A DNA stretch of 38,463 bases from Halomonadaceae bacterium (GTDB taxonomy: Bacteria > Pseudomonadota > Gammaproteobacteria > Pseudomonadales > Oleiphilaceae), in the NCBI GenBank assembly GCA_007692645.1, contig REBR01000125.1:1-38463 (forward strand), read 5' to 3'. Shown in pieces: positions 1 to 6,579 of the stretch. The translations under genes were made by a program, and so were the position numbers. Position 1 is the first letter of the stretch, and each line of letters opens with the position of its first letter. The notes beneath the pieces were generated by a model. That model searched no databases and was not told the DNA's origin. It saw only the letters and a list, made by a program, of their open reading frames with translations.

Positions 1-232
1 CCGGGACATCGGCACTGATGACCGGGCGATCGGCGCTACCGGATTGGCTGGCAGTGGTCATATCCGCCGCGCTGAACATCACACCCAGGTCAGACGGGTT
101 GATAGGGGCGGCTTCAATGCGAATGACCACCTGGTTTTCCCCCGGCTGCGGGATCTCGATCTCGCGCAGGGCCAGTTCCAGTTTGTTGTCTTCGGTTATG
201 GTGGAAGTCAGTTGGATGTTGTTATCGGGCAC
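1..232 (-). CDS. Medium-chain dehydrogenase/reductase, N-terminal part (cut by window edge)
   Basis: Only about the first 77 residues are inside the window; the gene continues beyond position 1. The start is a GTG whose reverse complement lies at 230-232, preceded on the minus strand by AGGAG about seven bases upstream. The N-terminus has the GroES-like pattern of zinc-independent quinone oxidoreductases: a strand-rich stretch with PQPGENQVVIRIEAAPINPSD, where the Asn-Pro-Ser-Asp motif is typical of this family. Expected activity is NAD(P)H-dependent reduction of a quinone, enal or similar carbonyl. The Rossmann domain is not visible, so substrate class is open. The downstream isomerase and SDR lie on the same strand upstream of it and may be co-expressed. 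Confidence 0.8.
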   Translation of the reverse strand, partial: MPDNNIQLTSTITEDNKLELALREIEIPQPGENQVVIRIEAAPINPSDLGVMFSAADMTTASQSGSADRPVISADVP

Positions 233-453
233 TTTTTTCTCCTGCAAACGTTAAATGGTCTGATGCGGGGCAAGTCCTTGGCGCCTGCGTGATCCGCGTC
301 GCTGGGCTGTCTGATCCTGGTGATCAATGGGGGTAGAGTAGCTGACTTCTTCGATCAGTTCCCCCTAAGACCTGCAGGCTATTGTCACATACAGGGATGC
401 TCGTATTCGTCTGGTTTCGGTCAGACGTTCCCGCAAGAAAGAGATTGAGCTCT

Positions 454-579
454 ATGAAGCCTAAAGACTCCGACAAAAAGTTTGAGGAAGGTCAGAAAGC
501 CGGGGTTAGCCTGAATAGGATGGGGTTTCATAATTCCTGCAAAAGCAGCGCTTTTTCTACCCAGCCCAGGCGATCCTGA
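454..579 (+). pseudogene. Possible small ORF or gene remnant (41 codons)
   Basis: An ATG at 454 follows a purine-rich AAAGAGA and encodes a charged start, MKPKDSDKKFEEGQKAG, then loses protein-like character and runs into the 3' end of the opposite isomerase gene. The first 17 or so residues resemble the start of a small soluble protein, and the rest looks like read-through of antisense sequence. It may be a truncated remnant. The rest of 233-527 shows nothing clear. No family is recognised. Confidence 0.2.
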
Positions 580-1124
580 CCAAAAAACATGTCGTTATCC
601 ACGAAGCAGGTGGGTGCGCCAAAAGCGCCCCGGGAAACGGCTTCTTCGGTTATCTCTTTGAGCTTTTCCTTCACCGCCGGATCATTGCAGAGTGCCAGCA
701 CTTCGGCTGGATCAAACCCTGCATCAGTGAGCACCTCAGACACAACCTTCGGTTCGTTCAGGTTCTTTTTGTCCACCCAAAGCGCTGTGAAGAGGGTGGT
801 GAGGTAGTCCTGAAAGCGGGGGCTTTCCAGGTAACCAACGGCGCCGCGCATCAGTTGCAGGGTGTTGATCGGGAAGTGTGGATTGAGAGTGAACGGGACG
901 CCGTATTCCTTTGCAAAGCGCATAAAATCCACTGCCGTGTAGCGTCCTTTTGCGGGTGTGGCCATGGGGGACTGATTGCCAGTCGCCTTGAAAACGCCAC
1001 CCAGCAACATGGGCTTCCAGTTGATAGTGGCCTGGTGCCGTTCCGCCAGGGCGGGCAGTTGCGTCCAGGCAAGGTAGCTGGCGGGGCTGCCAAGGTCGAA
1101 GTAAACGTCGATGGTTTTGCTCAT
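528..1124 (-). CDS. 2-hydroxychromene-2-carboxylate isomerase family protein (DsbA fold)
   Basis: A 198-residue thioredoxin-fold protein of the kappa-class GST/HCCA isomerase family. The N-terminal strand YFDLGSPASYLAW carries the conserved Ser (S13) that replaces the DsbA active-site Cys and positions glutathione in characterised members. The C-terminal GAPTCFVDND is the cis-Pro loop region, followed by the FGQDRLGWVE helix usual in the family. Length is typical. Characterised relatives isomerise 2-hydroxychromene-2-carboxylate in naphthalene catabolism, but no naphthalene genes surround it. Here it sits 13 bases downstream of an SDR and upstream of an MDR dehydrogenase on the same strand, so a general glutathione-dependent isomerase role is more cautious. 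Confidence 0.85.
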   Translation of the reverse strand: MSKTIDVYFDLGSPASYLAWTQLPALAERHQATINWKPMLLGGVFKATGNQSPMATPAKGRYTAVDFMRFAKEYGVPFTLNPHFPINTLQLMRGAVGYLESPRFQDYLTTLFTALWVDKKNLNEPKVVSEVLTDAGFDPAEVLALCNDPAVKEKLKEITEEAVSRGAFGAPTCFVDNDMFFGQDRLGWVEKALLLQEL

Positions 1125-1137
1125 TTTTTTGTCCTTG

Positions 1138-1878
1138 TCAGAAAGTTTCCATCCAGGGGCGCAGGTCCAGTTCGTGGGTCCATGTGTCCCGGGGCTGGCA
1201 GTGGATTTGCCAGTACTGCTCGGCGATATGCTCGGGGTTCAGGATGCCGCCCTGTTCCTTGCGGGCGTACATCTCAGGGAAGTTTTCACGGATGAAGTCG
1301 GTATCAATGGCACCGTCGATAATGGGGTGGGCCACGTGTATCCCTTTGGGGCCGAGCTCTCTGGCCATGCTCTGTGCCAGGGCGCGCAGGGCGAATTTGG
1401 CACCTGAAAATGCGCTGAATCCGCTGCTTCCGCGCAGTGAAGCGGTGGCACCGGTGAAAATTATGGTGCCTCTGTGTCGTGGCAGCATGACCTTGGCAGC
1501 TTCCCGGCCGGTCAGGAACCCGGCCAGGGCGGCCATCTCCCAGACCTTTCTGTAGACACGCTCGGTGGTCTCAGTGATTGAAAAGCGGACGTTGGCGCCG
1601 ATGTTGAAGATCACCACCTCGATAGCACCAATCTGCTCCTCAACGTTCCTGAACAGTTCCGCCATGGCGTTCTCATCCCGGGCATCGCACCCAAACCCGT
1701 GAGCCTGACCACCTTCTGCCGCTATGGTCTCTACCAGTGAGTCCAGTGCTTCCCGGCGCCGTCGGGTCACTACCGTGGCGTAACCTTCCCGGGCAAATCG
1801 CCGGGCTATGGCGCCACCGGTGGCATCACCCGCACCGATCACCACCGCGACGGGGTTCGTGTTCTGTGATTCGGTCAT
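1138..1878 (-). CDS. Atypical SDR-family oxidoreductase lacking the catalytic Tyr
   Basis: A 246-residue short-chain dehydrogenase/reductase. The start at 1878 is chosen because GGAGAAGA lies just upstream; a longer frame to 1941 would run through the operators. The Rossmann motif is IGAGDATGGAIARRF (residues 14-28). The active-site segment is unusual: where classical SDRs have Tyr-x-x-x-Lys it has Phe157-x-x-x-Lys161, and no clear catalytic Ser appears in FTGATASLRG. I recall a widespread SDR subgroup with the same signature followed by ALRALAQSMARELGPKGIHV, so this is probably a real divergent clade and not a mutation. It is divergent from an HxlR regulator across two palindromes, which suggests local control. 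Confidence 0.85.
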   Translation of the reverse strand: MTESQNTNPVAVVIGAGDATGGAIARRFAREGYATVVTRRRREALDSLVETIAAEGGQAHGFGCDARDENAMAELFRNVEEQIGAIEVVIFNIGANVRFSITETTERVYRKVWEMAALAGFLTGREAAKVMLPRHRGTIIFTGATASLRGSSGFSAFSGAKFALRALAQSMARELGPKGIHVAHPIIDGAIDTDFIRENFPEMYARKEQGGILNPEHIAEQYWQIHCQPRDTWTHELDLRPWMETF

Positions 1879-1890
1879 TTTCTTCTCCCG

Positions 1891-1935
1891 GGTTCTTTTT
1901 TGGAACTTTATTAGGTTGGGTTCCTTTTTGGAACC
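1891..1935. promoter_or_regulatory. Two tandem palindromic operators between SDR and HxlR regulator
   Basis: A perfect inverted repeat GGTTCC-T5-GGAACC spans 1919-1935. A near-identical copy, GGTTCTTTTTTGGAACT, spans 1891-1907 and matches at 15 of 17 positions. The centres are 28 bp apart. Both lie in the roughly 100-bp gap between the divergent SDR (start 1878) and the HxlR gene (start 1978). Placement and symmetry suggest binding sites for the HxlR dimer controlling both promoters; the binding itself is inferred. Confidence 0.65.
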
Positions 1936-1977
1936 TGTCAAGCTATTCTTTGCTGACAGTTCGGGAAGGTGTGCTCT

Positions 1978-2454
1978 ATGCGTTGGGATGATCTGGACAA
2001 ACAGCCTTGCTCGTTGGCGAGAACGCTATCGGTTGTGGGGGACCGGTGGACAATGGTGATCCTGCGGGATTGCTTTCTGGGCGTGCGGCGGTTTGATGAG
2101 TTTGAAAAGCGCCTGGGGATTACCCGCCATGTTCTGGCCGAGCGCCTCAGGAAGCTGGTTGACCATGGCGTCCTGTACAAGACGCCCTATCAGCAGAAAC
2201 CGGTGCGGGAAGAGTACCGGTTGACAGACAAAGGGCTGGAACTGCACCCGGTGGTCATGGCCCTTGTTCACTGGGGTGACACGCATATGGCAGATGAACG
2301 GGGGGCACCGATTGTTCACGTGCACAAACAGTGCGGACAGGTCATGCAGCCAGTGACTGTGTGTTCCTGCTGCGGTGAGCCGGTGACGGCACGGGATATC
2401 CGGGTTGAGACAGGTTCCGGATGGCAGGATCTTGCGAAGGAGTTGCTACCTTGA
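1978..2454 (+). CDS. HxlR-family winged-helix transcriptional regulator with Cys-rich C-terminus
   Basis: A 158-residue HxlR-type regulator. ATG at 1978 is chosen because GGGAAGG ends nine bases upstream; a GTG at 1969 overlaps that site. The N-terminus has the family hallmark Cys (C11) before LSVVGDRWTMVILRD, then the winged-helix DNA-binding segment (RRFDEFEKRLGITRHVLAERL and YRLTDKG). Beyond the usual domain there is an extension with C119, C129, C131 and C132 in a CG...CSCCGEP arrangement, suggesting metal or redox sensing. It is divergent from the SDR across paired palindromes, so it most likely represses or senses a substrate for that operon. The effector is unknown. Confidence 0.88.
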   Translation: MRWDDLDKQPCSLARTLSVVGDRWTMVILRDCFLGVRRFDEFEKRLGITRHVLAERLRKLVDHGVLYKTPYQQKPVREEYRLTDKGLELHPVVMALVHWGDTHMADERGAPIVHVHKQCGQVMQPVTVCSCCGEPVTARDIRVETGSGWQDLAKELLP

Positions 2455-2500
2455 TCACTCCGATCGATAGAGCTATCGTAATACCAATTCCTTATCGATA
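2451..2500 (+). promoter_or_regulatory. Putative vapBC promoter with dyad operators
   Basis: A -35-like TTGATC at 2451-2456 and a -10-like TATCGT at 2474-2479 are 17 bp apart. A dyad CGATAG-AG-CTATCG at 2465-2478 overlaps the -10, and a related palindrome TATCGATA lies at 2493-2500. This is the expected layout for autoregulation by a VapB-type antitoxin. Promoter boxes are only moderate matches. Confidence 0.45.
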
Positions 2501-2509
2501 GATGCCGCC

Positions 2510-2716
2510 ATGACCTCAGTAACCGTTTCTCCCAAGTATCAGATTGTTATTCCTAAAGAAATTCGTGAATCTATGGGGATTCTGCCAGGCCAGAAAGTCC
2601 AGATTACCTCCTACCAGGGGCGAATTGAGGTGATTCCTCTTAAACCCATGAAGGAGATGAGAGGCTTTCTGAAAGGCATTGATACCACCGTTGTTAGAGA
2701 AGAAGACCGGGTATGA
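2510..2716 (+). CDS. vapB: VapB-type antitoxin, AbrB/MazE swapped-hairpin domain
   Basis: A 68-residue protein whose first 45 residues form a SpoVT/AbrB domain: VSPKYQIVIPKEIRESMGI followed by PGQKVQITSYQGRIEVIPL. This fold binds DNA as a dimer. The short C-terminal tail (MRGFLKGIDTTVVREEDRV) is the part that normally wraps the toxin. It overlaps the toxin gene by four bases (ATGA), which indicates translational coupling. It should neutralise the PIN nuclease and repress its own promoter through the CGATAG dyads just upstream. No strong ribosome-binding site precedes the ATG at 2510. Confidence 0.88.
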   Translation: MTSVTVSPKYQIVIPKEIRESMGILPGQKVQITSYQGRIEVIPLKPMKEMRGFLKGIDTTVVREEDRV

Positions 2717-3093
2717 ATGTCGTGGATTCGTCAGCTTGGCTGTCGTATTTCGCCAGCGATGGCAATGCTTCTGTCTTTGCGCAACCCATTGAAAACCTGC
2801 CAGAGTTGCTGGTGCCCAGTATCACAATCACGGAAGTGTTCAAAAACGTATTGCGCCAACGTGGCGAAGAAGCCGCCCTGATAGTCACTGCTCATATGGA
2901 ACAGGGTAAGGTCATTCCGCTGAATGCGGAGCTTGCCAAGGATGCCGCAAAATGGGGTGTTCTCCATCAATTGCCCCTGGCCGATAGCATTATTTTCGCC
3001 ACTGCCCAGAAATTTTCTGCTGTGCTCTGGACTCAGGATCGCGACTTCGAGGGCTTGGTGAATGTGAACTACCTGTCCAGGAAAAGCCCATAA
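2713..3093 (+). CDS. vapC: VapC-type PIN-domain ribonuclease toxin
   Basis: A 126-residue PIN-domain protein, the usual toxin length. The acidic metal-binding residues expected of the family are visible: D5 in VVDSSAW, E41 in TITEVFK, D91 in LADSIIFATA, and D109/D111 in TQDRDFEG. Known VapC toxins cut tRNA or rRNA when the antitoxin is degraded; the RNA target here cannot be read from sequence. The gene overlaps the antitoxin stop by four bases. The acidic set is intact, so the toxin is probably functional. Confidence 0.9.
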   Translation: MNVVDSSAWLSYFASDGNASVFAQPIENLPELLVPSITITEVFKNVLRQRGEEAALIVTAHMEQGKVIPLNAELAKDAAKWGVLHQLPLADSIIFATAQKFSAVLWTQDRDFEGLVNVNYLSRKSP

Positions 3094-3134
3094 CAATCAT
3101 CGGCAAGCGTCGCTATCAACCCAGGAAAACAACC

Positions 3135-4106
3135 ATGCAGGCAATCGTGACCCGACGCCAGGGATGGAAGGCCCAACTGGCGCTTCAGGAGGTGGCGGCA
3201 CCCGGTGAGCCGGGGCCCAAGGAGGTGCTGGTGCAGGTGCAGGCCGCCTCTGTGAATCCCAAAGACTGGAAACTGAACCTCCCCATGGCACGCCTGACCC
3301 AGCCGGTGCTGGGCAAGCGCCAGCGGCCTCTGTTTGGGGATGATCTGGCGGGCACGGTGGTGGCGGTGGGTGACCAGGTGACAGACCTGGCCATTGGCGA
3401 CGCCGTGTATGGCATGGATATGCGCCTGCGCACGGCCTCCCTGGCCGAGCAGACGCTGATTCACCACCAGTGTGTGGCCCGAAAGCCGGCGTCCCTGTCC
3501 TTTACCCAGGCCGCCGCCATGCCCCTGGCTGGACTGACCGCGTTGCAGGGGCTGCGCAAGGGCCAGGTGAAAGCGGGCAGCCAGGTGCTGATTATTGGCG
3601 CCTCCGGTGGCGTTGGCCACTTTGCAGTGCAAATTGCCAAGGCCCTGGGGGCCCATGTCACCGGTGTTTGCAGTGCCCGCAACCTGGGGTTTGTGCAGGA
3701 AATGGGGGCTGATGCGGTGATTGATTACACCGCCGGTGACTACCGCCAGAGCGCCGGCCCCTTTGATCTGGTGTTTGATGTCACCTCCTTTGAATCACCC
3801 CGCAGCTGCGCCGCCCTGCTGGCCCCTGGCGGCTGGTTTATTTCCACCGGGGGTGATGCCTTCTCCATGCTGGCAACACCGCTGTATCGCCTGGGCGGCA
3901 AAAACGCCGCCAGCCTGGTGGTGAAGCCCTGGCGGCAGGATCTGGAGGCGCTGACAGCGCTGGTGGAGGCGGGCACACTGCGTCCGGTGATCGAGAGTGA
4001 ATTTGCCTTCGTCGATAGCGATCAGGCCTACCAACGCAGTCGCAGCGGCCGTTGCCGTGGCAAGGTGGTGATTCGGGTCGGCTCTGACGTTCACCCGGTG
4101 GATTGA
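3135..4106 (+). CDS. NAD(P)-dependent medium-chain alcohol dehydrogenase/quinone reductase
   Basis: A 323-residue zinc-independent MDR enzyme of usual length. The N-terminal GroES-like domain includes AASVNPKDWKLN and FGDDLAGTVVAVG; the cofactor domain starts with LIIGASGGVGHFAVQIAKALGA (GxxGGVG near residue 155). No structural-zinc Cys cluster is seen, consistent with the quinone oxidoreductase/enoyl reductase branch. It probably reduces an activated double bond or quinone with NADPH. It lies alone between two toxin-antitoxin modules; AGGA sits 13 bases before the ATG. It is a different subgroup from the partial MDR at the window start. Confidence 0.88.
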   Translation: MQAIVTRRQGWKAQLALQEVAAPGEPGPKEVLVQVQAASVNPKDWKLNLPMARLTQPVLGKRQRPLFGDDLAGTVVAVGDQVTDLAIGDAVYGMDMRLRTASLAEQTLIHHQCVARKPASLSFTQAAAMPLAGLTALQGLRKGQVKAGSQVLIIGASGGVGHFAVQIAKALGAHVTGVCSARNLGFVQEMGADAVIDYTAGDYRQSAGPFDLVFDVTSFESPRSCAALLAPGGWFISTGGDAFSMLATPLYRLGGKNAASLVVKPWRQDLEALTALVEAGTLRPVIESEFAFVDSDQAYQRSRSGRCRGKVVIRVGSDVHPVD

Positions 4107-4109
4107 ACG

Positions 4110-4209
4110 GGTTCACTGCATGGCGCAGGCCATAGGCGCTTTCCGCCGCTTCCCAATACCAGATCGGTGTGTAAAAGGGCGTCAGGAGGCTCCTGAGGTC
4201 GCGCCCCTG
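4110..4209 (-). pseudogene. Possible minus-strand coding remnant beside the MDR gene
   Basis: Between the MDR stop and the YefM promoter, one minus-strand frame reads LLTPFYTPIWYWEAAESAY and continues GLRHAV. This is a protein-like, aromatic-rich stretch with no acceptable start, bounded upstream by a stop near 4210. Downstream it enters the antisense of the MDR gene and loses meaning. It may be the tail of a lost gene. A perfect dyad TCAGGAG-G-CTCCTGA lies inside it at 4182-4196. Family unknown. Confidence 0.2.
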
Positions 4210-4236
4210 CTACAAGTCTTATGTATAACGTTCGTC

Positions 4237-4264
4237 TTGACGTACGTGCTCAATGGCGTACACT
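4237..4264 (+). promoter_or_regulatory. yefM-yoeB promoter with paired GTAC operators
   Basis: TTGACG (4237-4242) and TACACT (4259-4264) form a sigma70-like promoter with a 16-bp spacer. ACGTACGT (4240-4247) and GCGTACAC (4257-4262 core) place two GTAC dyads 16 bp apart across the -35 and -10. E. coli YefM binds paired TGTACA-type palindromes at its promoter, so autoregulation by the antitoxin is a reasonable inference. Confidence 0.5.
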
Positions 4265-4296
4265 TGATCAAAAGTTAACCGCGCAAGAGGTGCGTC

Positions 4297-4539
4297 ATGA
4301 CCGGAATTACAGCAACAGAGGCGCGCAGCAACCTTTATCGGTTGATTGACGAAACTGCCGAATCCCACCAACCGATCGTCATCATGGGCAAGCGCAACAA
4401 AGCTGTCTTGGTAGCCGAAGAGGATTGGTCGGCCATCCAGGAAACCCTTTACCTGCTCTCTGTACCGGGTATGCGGGAGTCTGTTCGTGAGGGGATGGAC
4501 ACCCCCGTGGATGAATGCGATGAGGGACTGGACTGGTGA
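4297..4539 (+). CDS. yefM: YefM/Phd-family antitoxin
   Basis: An 80-residue Phd/YefM antitoxin. The N-terminal dimerisation and DNA-binding domain reads TATEARSNLYRLIDETAESH then IVIMGKRNKAVLVAEEDW, and is followed by the ETLYLLSVPGMRES helix and the acidic disordered tail that neutralises YoeB. It overlaps the toxin by four bases (ATGA). AAGAGG sits upstream of the ATG. It should hold YoeB inactive and repress the operon through the GTAC-containing promoter. Confidence 0.92.
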   Translation: MTGITATEARSNLYRLIDETAESHQPIVIMGKRNKAVLVAEEDWSAIQETLYLLSVPGMRESVREGMDTPVDECDEGLDW

Positions 4540-4799
4540 CATGGAAGTTGGTTTACACCAGGCAAGCCCAGAAAGATGCAAAGAAGCTGGCCTCCAGCGG
4601 CCTCAAGCCAAAAGCCCAGGAATTGTTGGCGCTGATTTCAGAAAACCCTTACCGCAAGCCACCTCCGTTTGAGAAGCTTATTGGGGATCTTGCGGGGGCC
4701 TGTTCGCGCCGCATTAATTTTCAGCATCGTCTGGTCTACCAGGTGCTGGAAGAGGAGCAGGTGGTGAAAGTTCTGAGGCTCTGGAGCCACTACGAATAA
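4536..4799 (+). CDS. yoeB: YoeB-family ribosome-dependent mRNA interferase
   Basis: An 87-residue RelE-superfamily toxin that matches the YoeB pattern closely: NPYRKPPPFEKLIGDL, SRRINFQHRLVYQV and the C-terminal LRLWSHYE. Catalytic residues expected from E. coli YoeB are present: E46, R65, and the terminal His85-Tyr86. YoeB enters the ribosomal A site and cleaves mRNA during translation. Length is close to the E. coli protein and no truncation is seen, so the module appears intact. It is the second complete toxin-antitoxin pair within 2.3 kb. Confidence 0.93.
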   Translation: MTWKLVYTRQAQKDAKKLASSGLKPKAQELLALISENPYRKPPPFEKLIGDLAGACSRRINFQHRLVYQVLEEEQVVKVLRLWSHYE

Positions 4800-4846
4800 G
4801 GCATAACCAGCCGCTGTTGCCGCCGCTTCCCTTGCGGAGTATTGAC

Positions 4847-5326
4847 TCAGTGATGACCACCCGGCCCATGGGCATGCCCGTGGGCAATCTCTTCCGCATC
4901 AGCAGCCCGCACCTCAAGAATGTCGATATTGAAAGTCAGGGTTTTACCCGCCATGGGGTGGTTGGTGTCCACATCGGCAAACTTCAGGCCGACTTTGGCG
5001 ATGACCACGTGGCGCGGGCCCTGTTCGGTTTTCACTTGGGCGATCATGCCGGGCTTCCAACGTTTGGCACCCATCAAGTGCTTGACCGGCACGCGCTGCA
5101 CGGCATCCGCCTTGCGCGGGCCATAGGCTTTTTCCGCAGGGATGGTAACGCTGAAACTGTCGCCAGCGTTGCGCCCCTCCAGTGCTTCTTCCAGGCCCGG
5201 GACAATACCGCCGTGGCCGTGCAGGTAGGCGTTCGGTTCGCCGCTGCGGGAGTCTTCAATGGCGTTGCCCTGCTCATCACTGACACTGTAGTGAAACAAC
5301 ACGACCTGATTCTTTTCGATGGGCAT
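4847..5326 (-). CDS. slyD: FKBP-type peptidyl-prolyl isomerase SlyD
   Basis: A 159-residue SlyD-type protein. The FKBP half includes NQVVLFHYSVSDEQGNAIED, GIVPGLEEAL and PAEKAYGPRKADAV, with the insert-in-flap domain after the latter. The C-terminus is His-rich (HGHAHGPGGHH), shorter than in E. coli but consistent with metal binding. SlyD acts in the cytoplasm as a prolyl isomerase and chaperone and supplies nickel in hydrogenase maturation; no hydrogenase genes are in view. It stands alone between yoeB (convergent) and the methyltransferase gene (divergent). Confidence 0.92.
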   Translation of the reverse strand: MPIEKNQVVLFHYSVSDEQGNAIEDSRSGEPNAYLHGHGGIVPGLEEALEGRNAGDSFSVTIPAEKAYGPRKADAVQRVPVKHLMGAKRWKPGMIAQVKTEQGPRHVVIAKVGLKFADVDTNHPMAGKTLTFNIDILEVRAADAEEIAHGHAHGPGGHH

Positions 5327-5533
5327 AGGGTTCTCTGCAAGGTTTGAAAGGGGTTCATTATAACCAGCAGTGGCGCTGACTGCAGCAGCGCAGTGGGCGG
5401 GGTTACAATTGCAGTAGAGTTCGGGTTTTTACTTTGGCGGTCATGGTACATCGGTTCGCGATGACTGTACCTGCTGCGATCCTGCGGGTATGGTTCAGGG
5501 CTATTCCACAGGCTTAAAGGAGCCGACACCGAA

Positions 5534-6430
5534 ATGACAACTGTTGCACTGCTTGATGGTGGTCTCGGCCAGGAGATATACCGGCGTGCGCCGGATGTCA
5601 GCTCACCGCTGTGGTCTGTGGCGGTGATGCTTGAACGCCCGGATATTGTTACGGAGGTACACCGGGATTTCATTCTGGCGGGGGCGAAAACCCTGGCTCT
5701 GAATACCTATCCTGCCACGCCCACCCGCCTGAAAAGGATGGGGGTATATAAGCAGATGGCGACCATCCATCAAAGAGCCTTTCAGGCATTGGAAGAGGCC
5801 GTTCAGGATACGGGCGCCCAGGTGGATATTGCCGGTTGTCTGCCACCCCTCTTCGCCAGCTACCAGGGCCGGCCGGCCCGCACCTTTGCCGATCTGCTGG
5901 CGGAGTACAGCACCCTGGTCCGGTTGCAGGAAAGGGCTGACGTTATCCTCATTGAAACCATGACGAATACCCTGGAAGCCAGGGCGGCCTGTGAGGCGGC
6001 CCGGGCACTGGGGAAACCGTTTGGCGTGTCGTTTCGTGTTGAGGTCAACGGCGACCTGAGATCAGGGGAGACCCTGTCGGAGGCGATCGCAGCAGTTGCC
6101 GGCTATTCGCCCACAGCCATTATGCTGAATTGCTGTGACCCCGAAATAATGACGGCTGCCATGCCGCAACTGGTTAGAATGTACCCGCAGGTCGGCGGCT
6201 ATGCCAATGCGTTTGAGTCGGTTGAGGAAATGGCCAACGGCGGCTCGGTGGATGCGCTGGAGGCAAGGTCCGACATTTCTCCGGAGACCCATACAGCGCT
6301 GGTTCGGCAATGGCTGGCAGACGGCGCCCGCGTTGTGGGGGGGTGTTGTGAAATCACCCCAGCGCATATTCAGCACCTGGCGCAAAGCCTGGAGAAGGAT
6401 TTTGAACTGATCCGGTTTTCGCAGCTTTGA
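5534..6430 (+). CDS. Homocysteine S-methyltransferase family protein
   Basis: A 298-residue protein of the Pfam S-methyl_trans type, a TIM barrel that uses zinc-bound homocysteine. The zinc ligands are visible as C200-C201 (MLNCCDP) and C271-C272 (VGGCCEITPAHI). The N-terminal LLDGGLGQEIYRR and the ETMTNTLEAR motif also fit. Relatives transfer a methyl group from S-methylmethionine or a betaine to homocysteine. The N-terminal region and length are close to MmuM, but the donor cannot be fixed. AAAGGAG lies 11 bases before the ATG. No methionine gene is adjacent. Confidence 0.88.
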   Translation: MTTVALLDGGLGQEIYRRAPDVSSPLWSVAVMLERPDIVTEVHRDFILAGAKTLALNTYPATPTRLKRMGVYKQMATIHQRAFQALEEAVQDTGAQVDIAGCLPPLFASYQGRPARTFADLLAEYSTLVRLQERADVILIETMTNTLEARAACEAARALGKPFGVSFRVEVNGDLRSGETLSEAIAAVAGYSPTAIMLNCCDPEIMTAAMPQLVRMYPQVGGYANAFESVEEMANGGSVDALEARSDISPETHTALVRQWLADGARVVGGCCEITPAHIQHLAQSLEKDFELIRFSQL

Positions 6431-6551
6431 TGCCCGGGTTTTATTGCTGGTTACTCGCCTGTCCCTGCTCACGTGCTGCAAAAGTCTCCAGCTCAACGCC
6501 CAGAAACAACACAACCATGTACCGGGTGCGCACTGCAGCGCGGTAGTGGTG

Positions 6552-6579
6552 GGGGATAACACGTAACCGGCGTTACCCC
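6552..6579. terminator. Weak hairpin at the radD 3' end
   Basis: GGGG-a-TAAC pairs with GTTA-CCCC across a 12-base loop at the radD stop. There is no T run on either side, so a simple intrinsic terminator is not certain. Confidence 0.25.
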
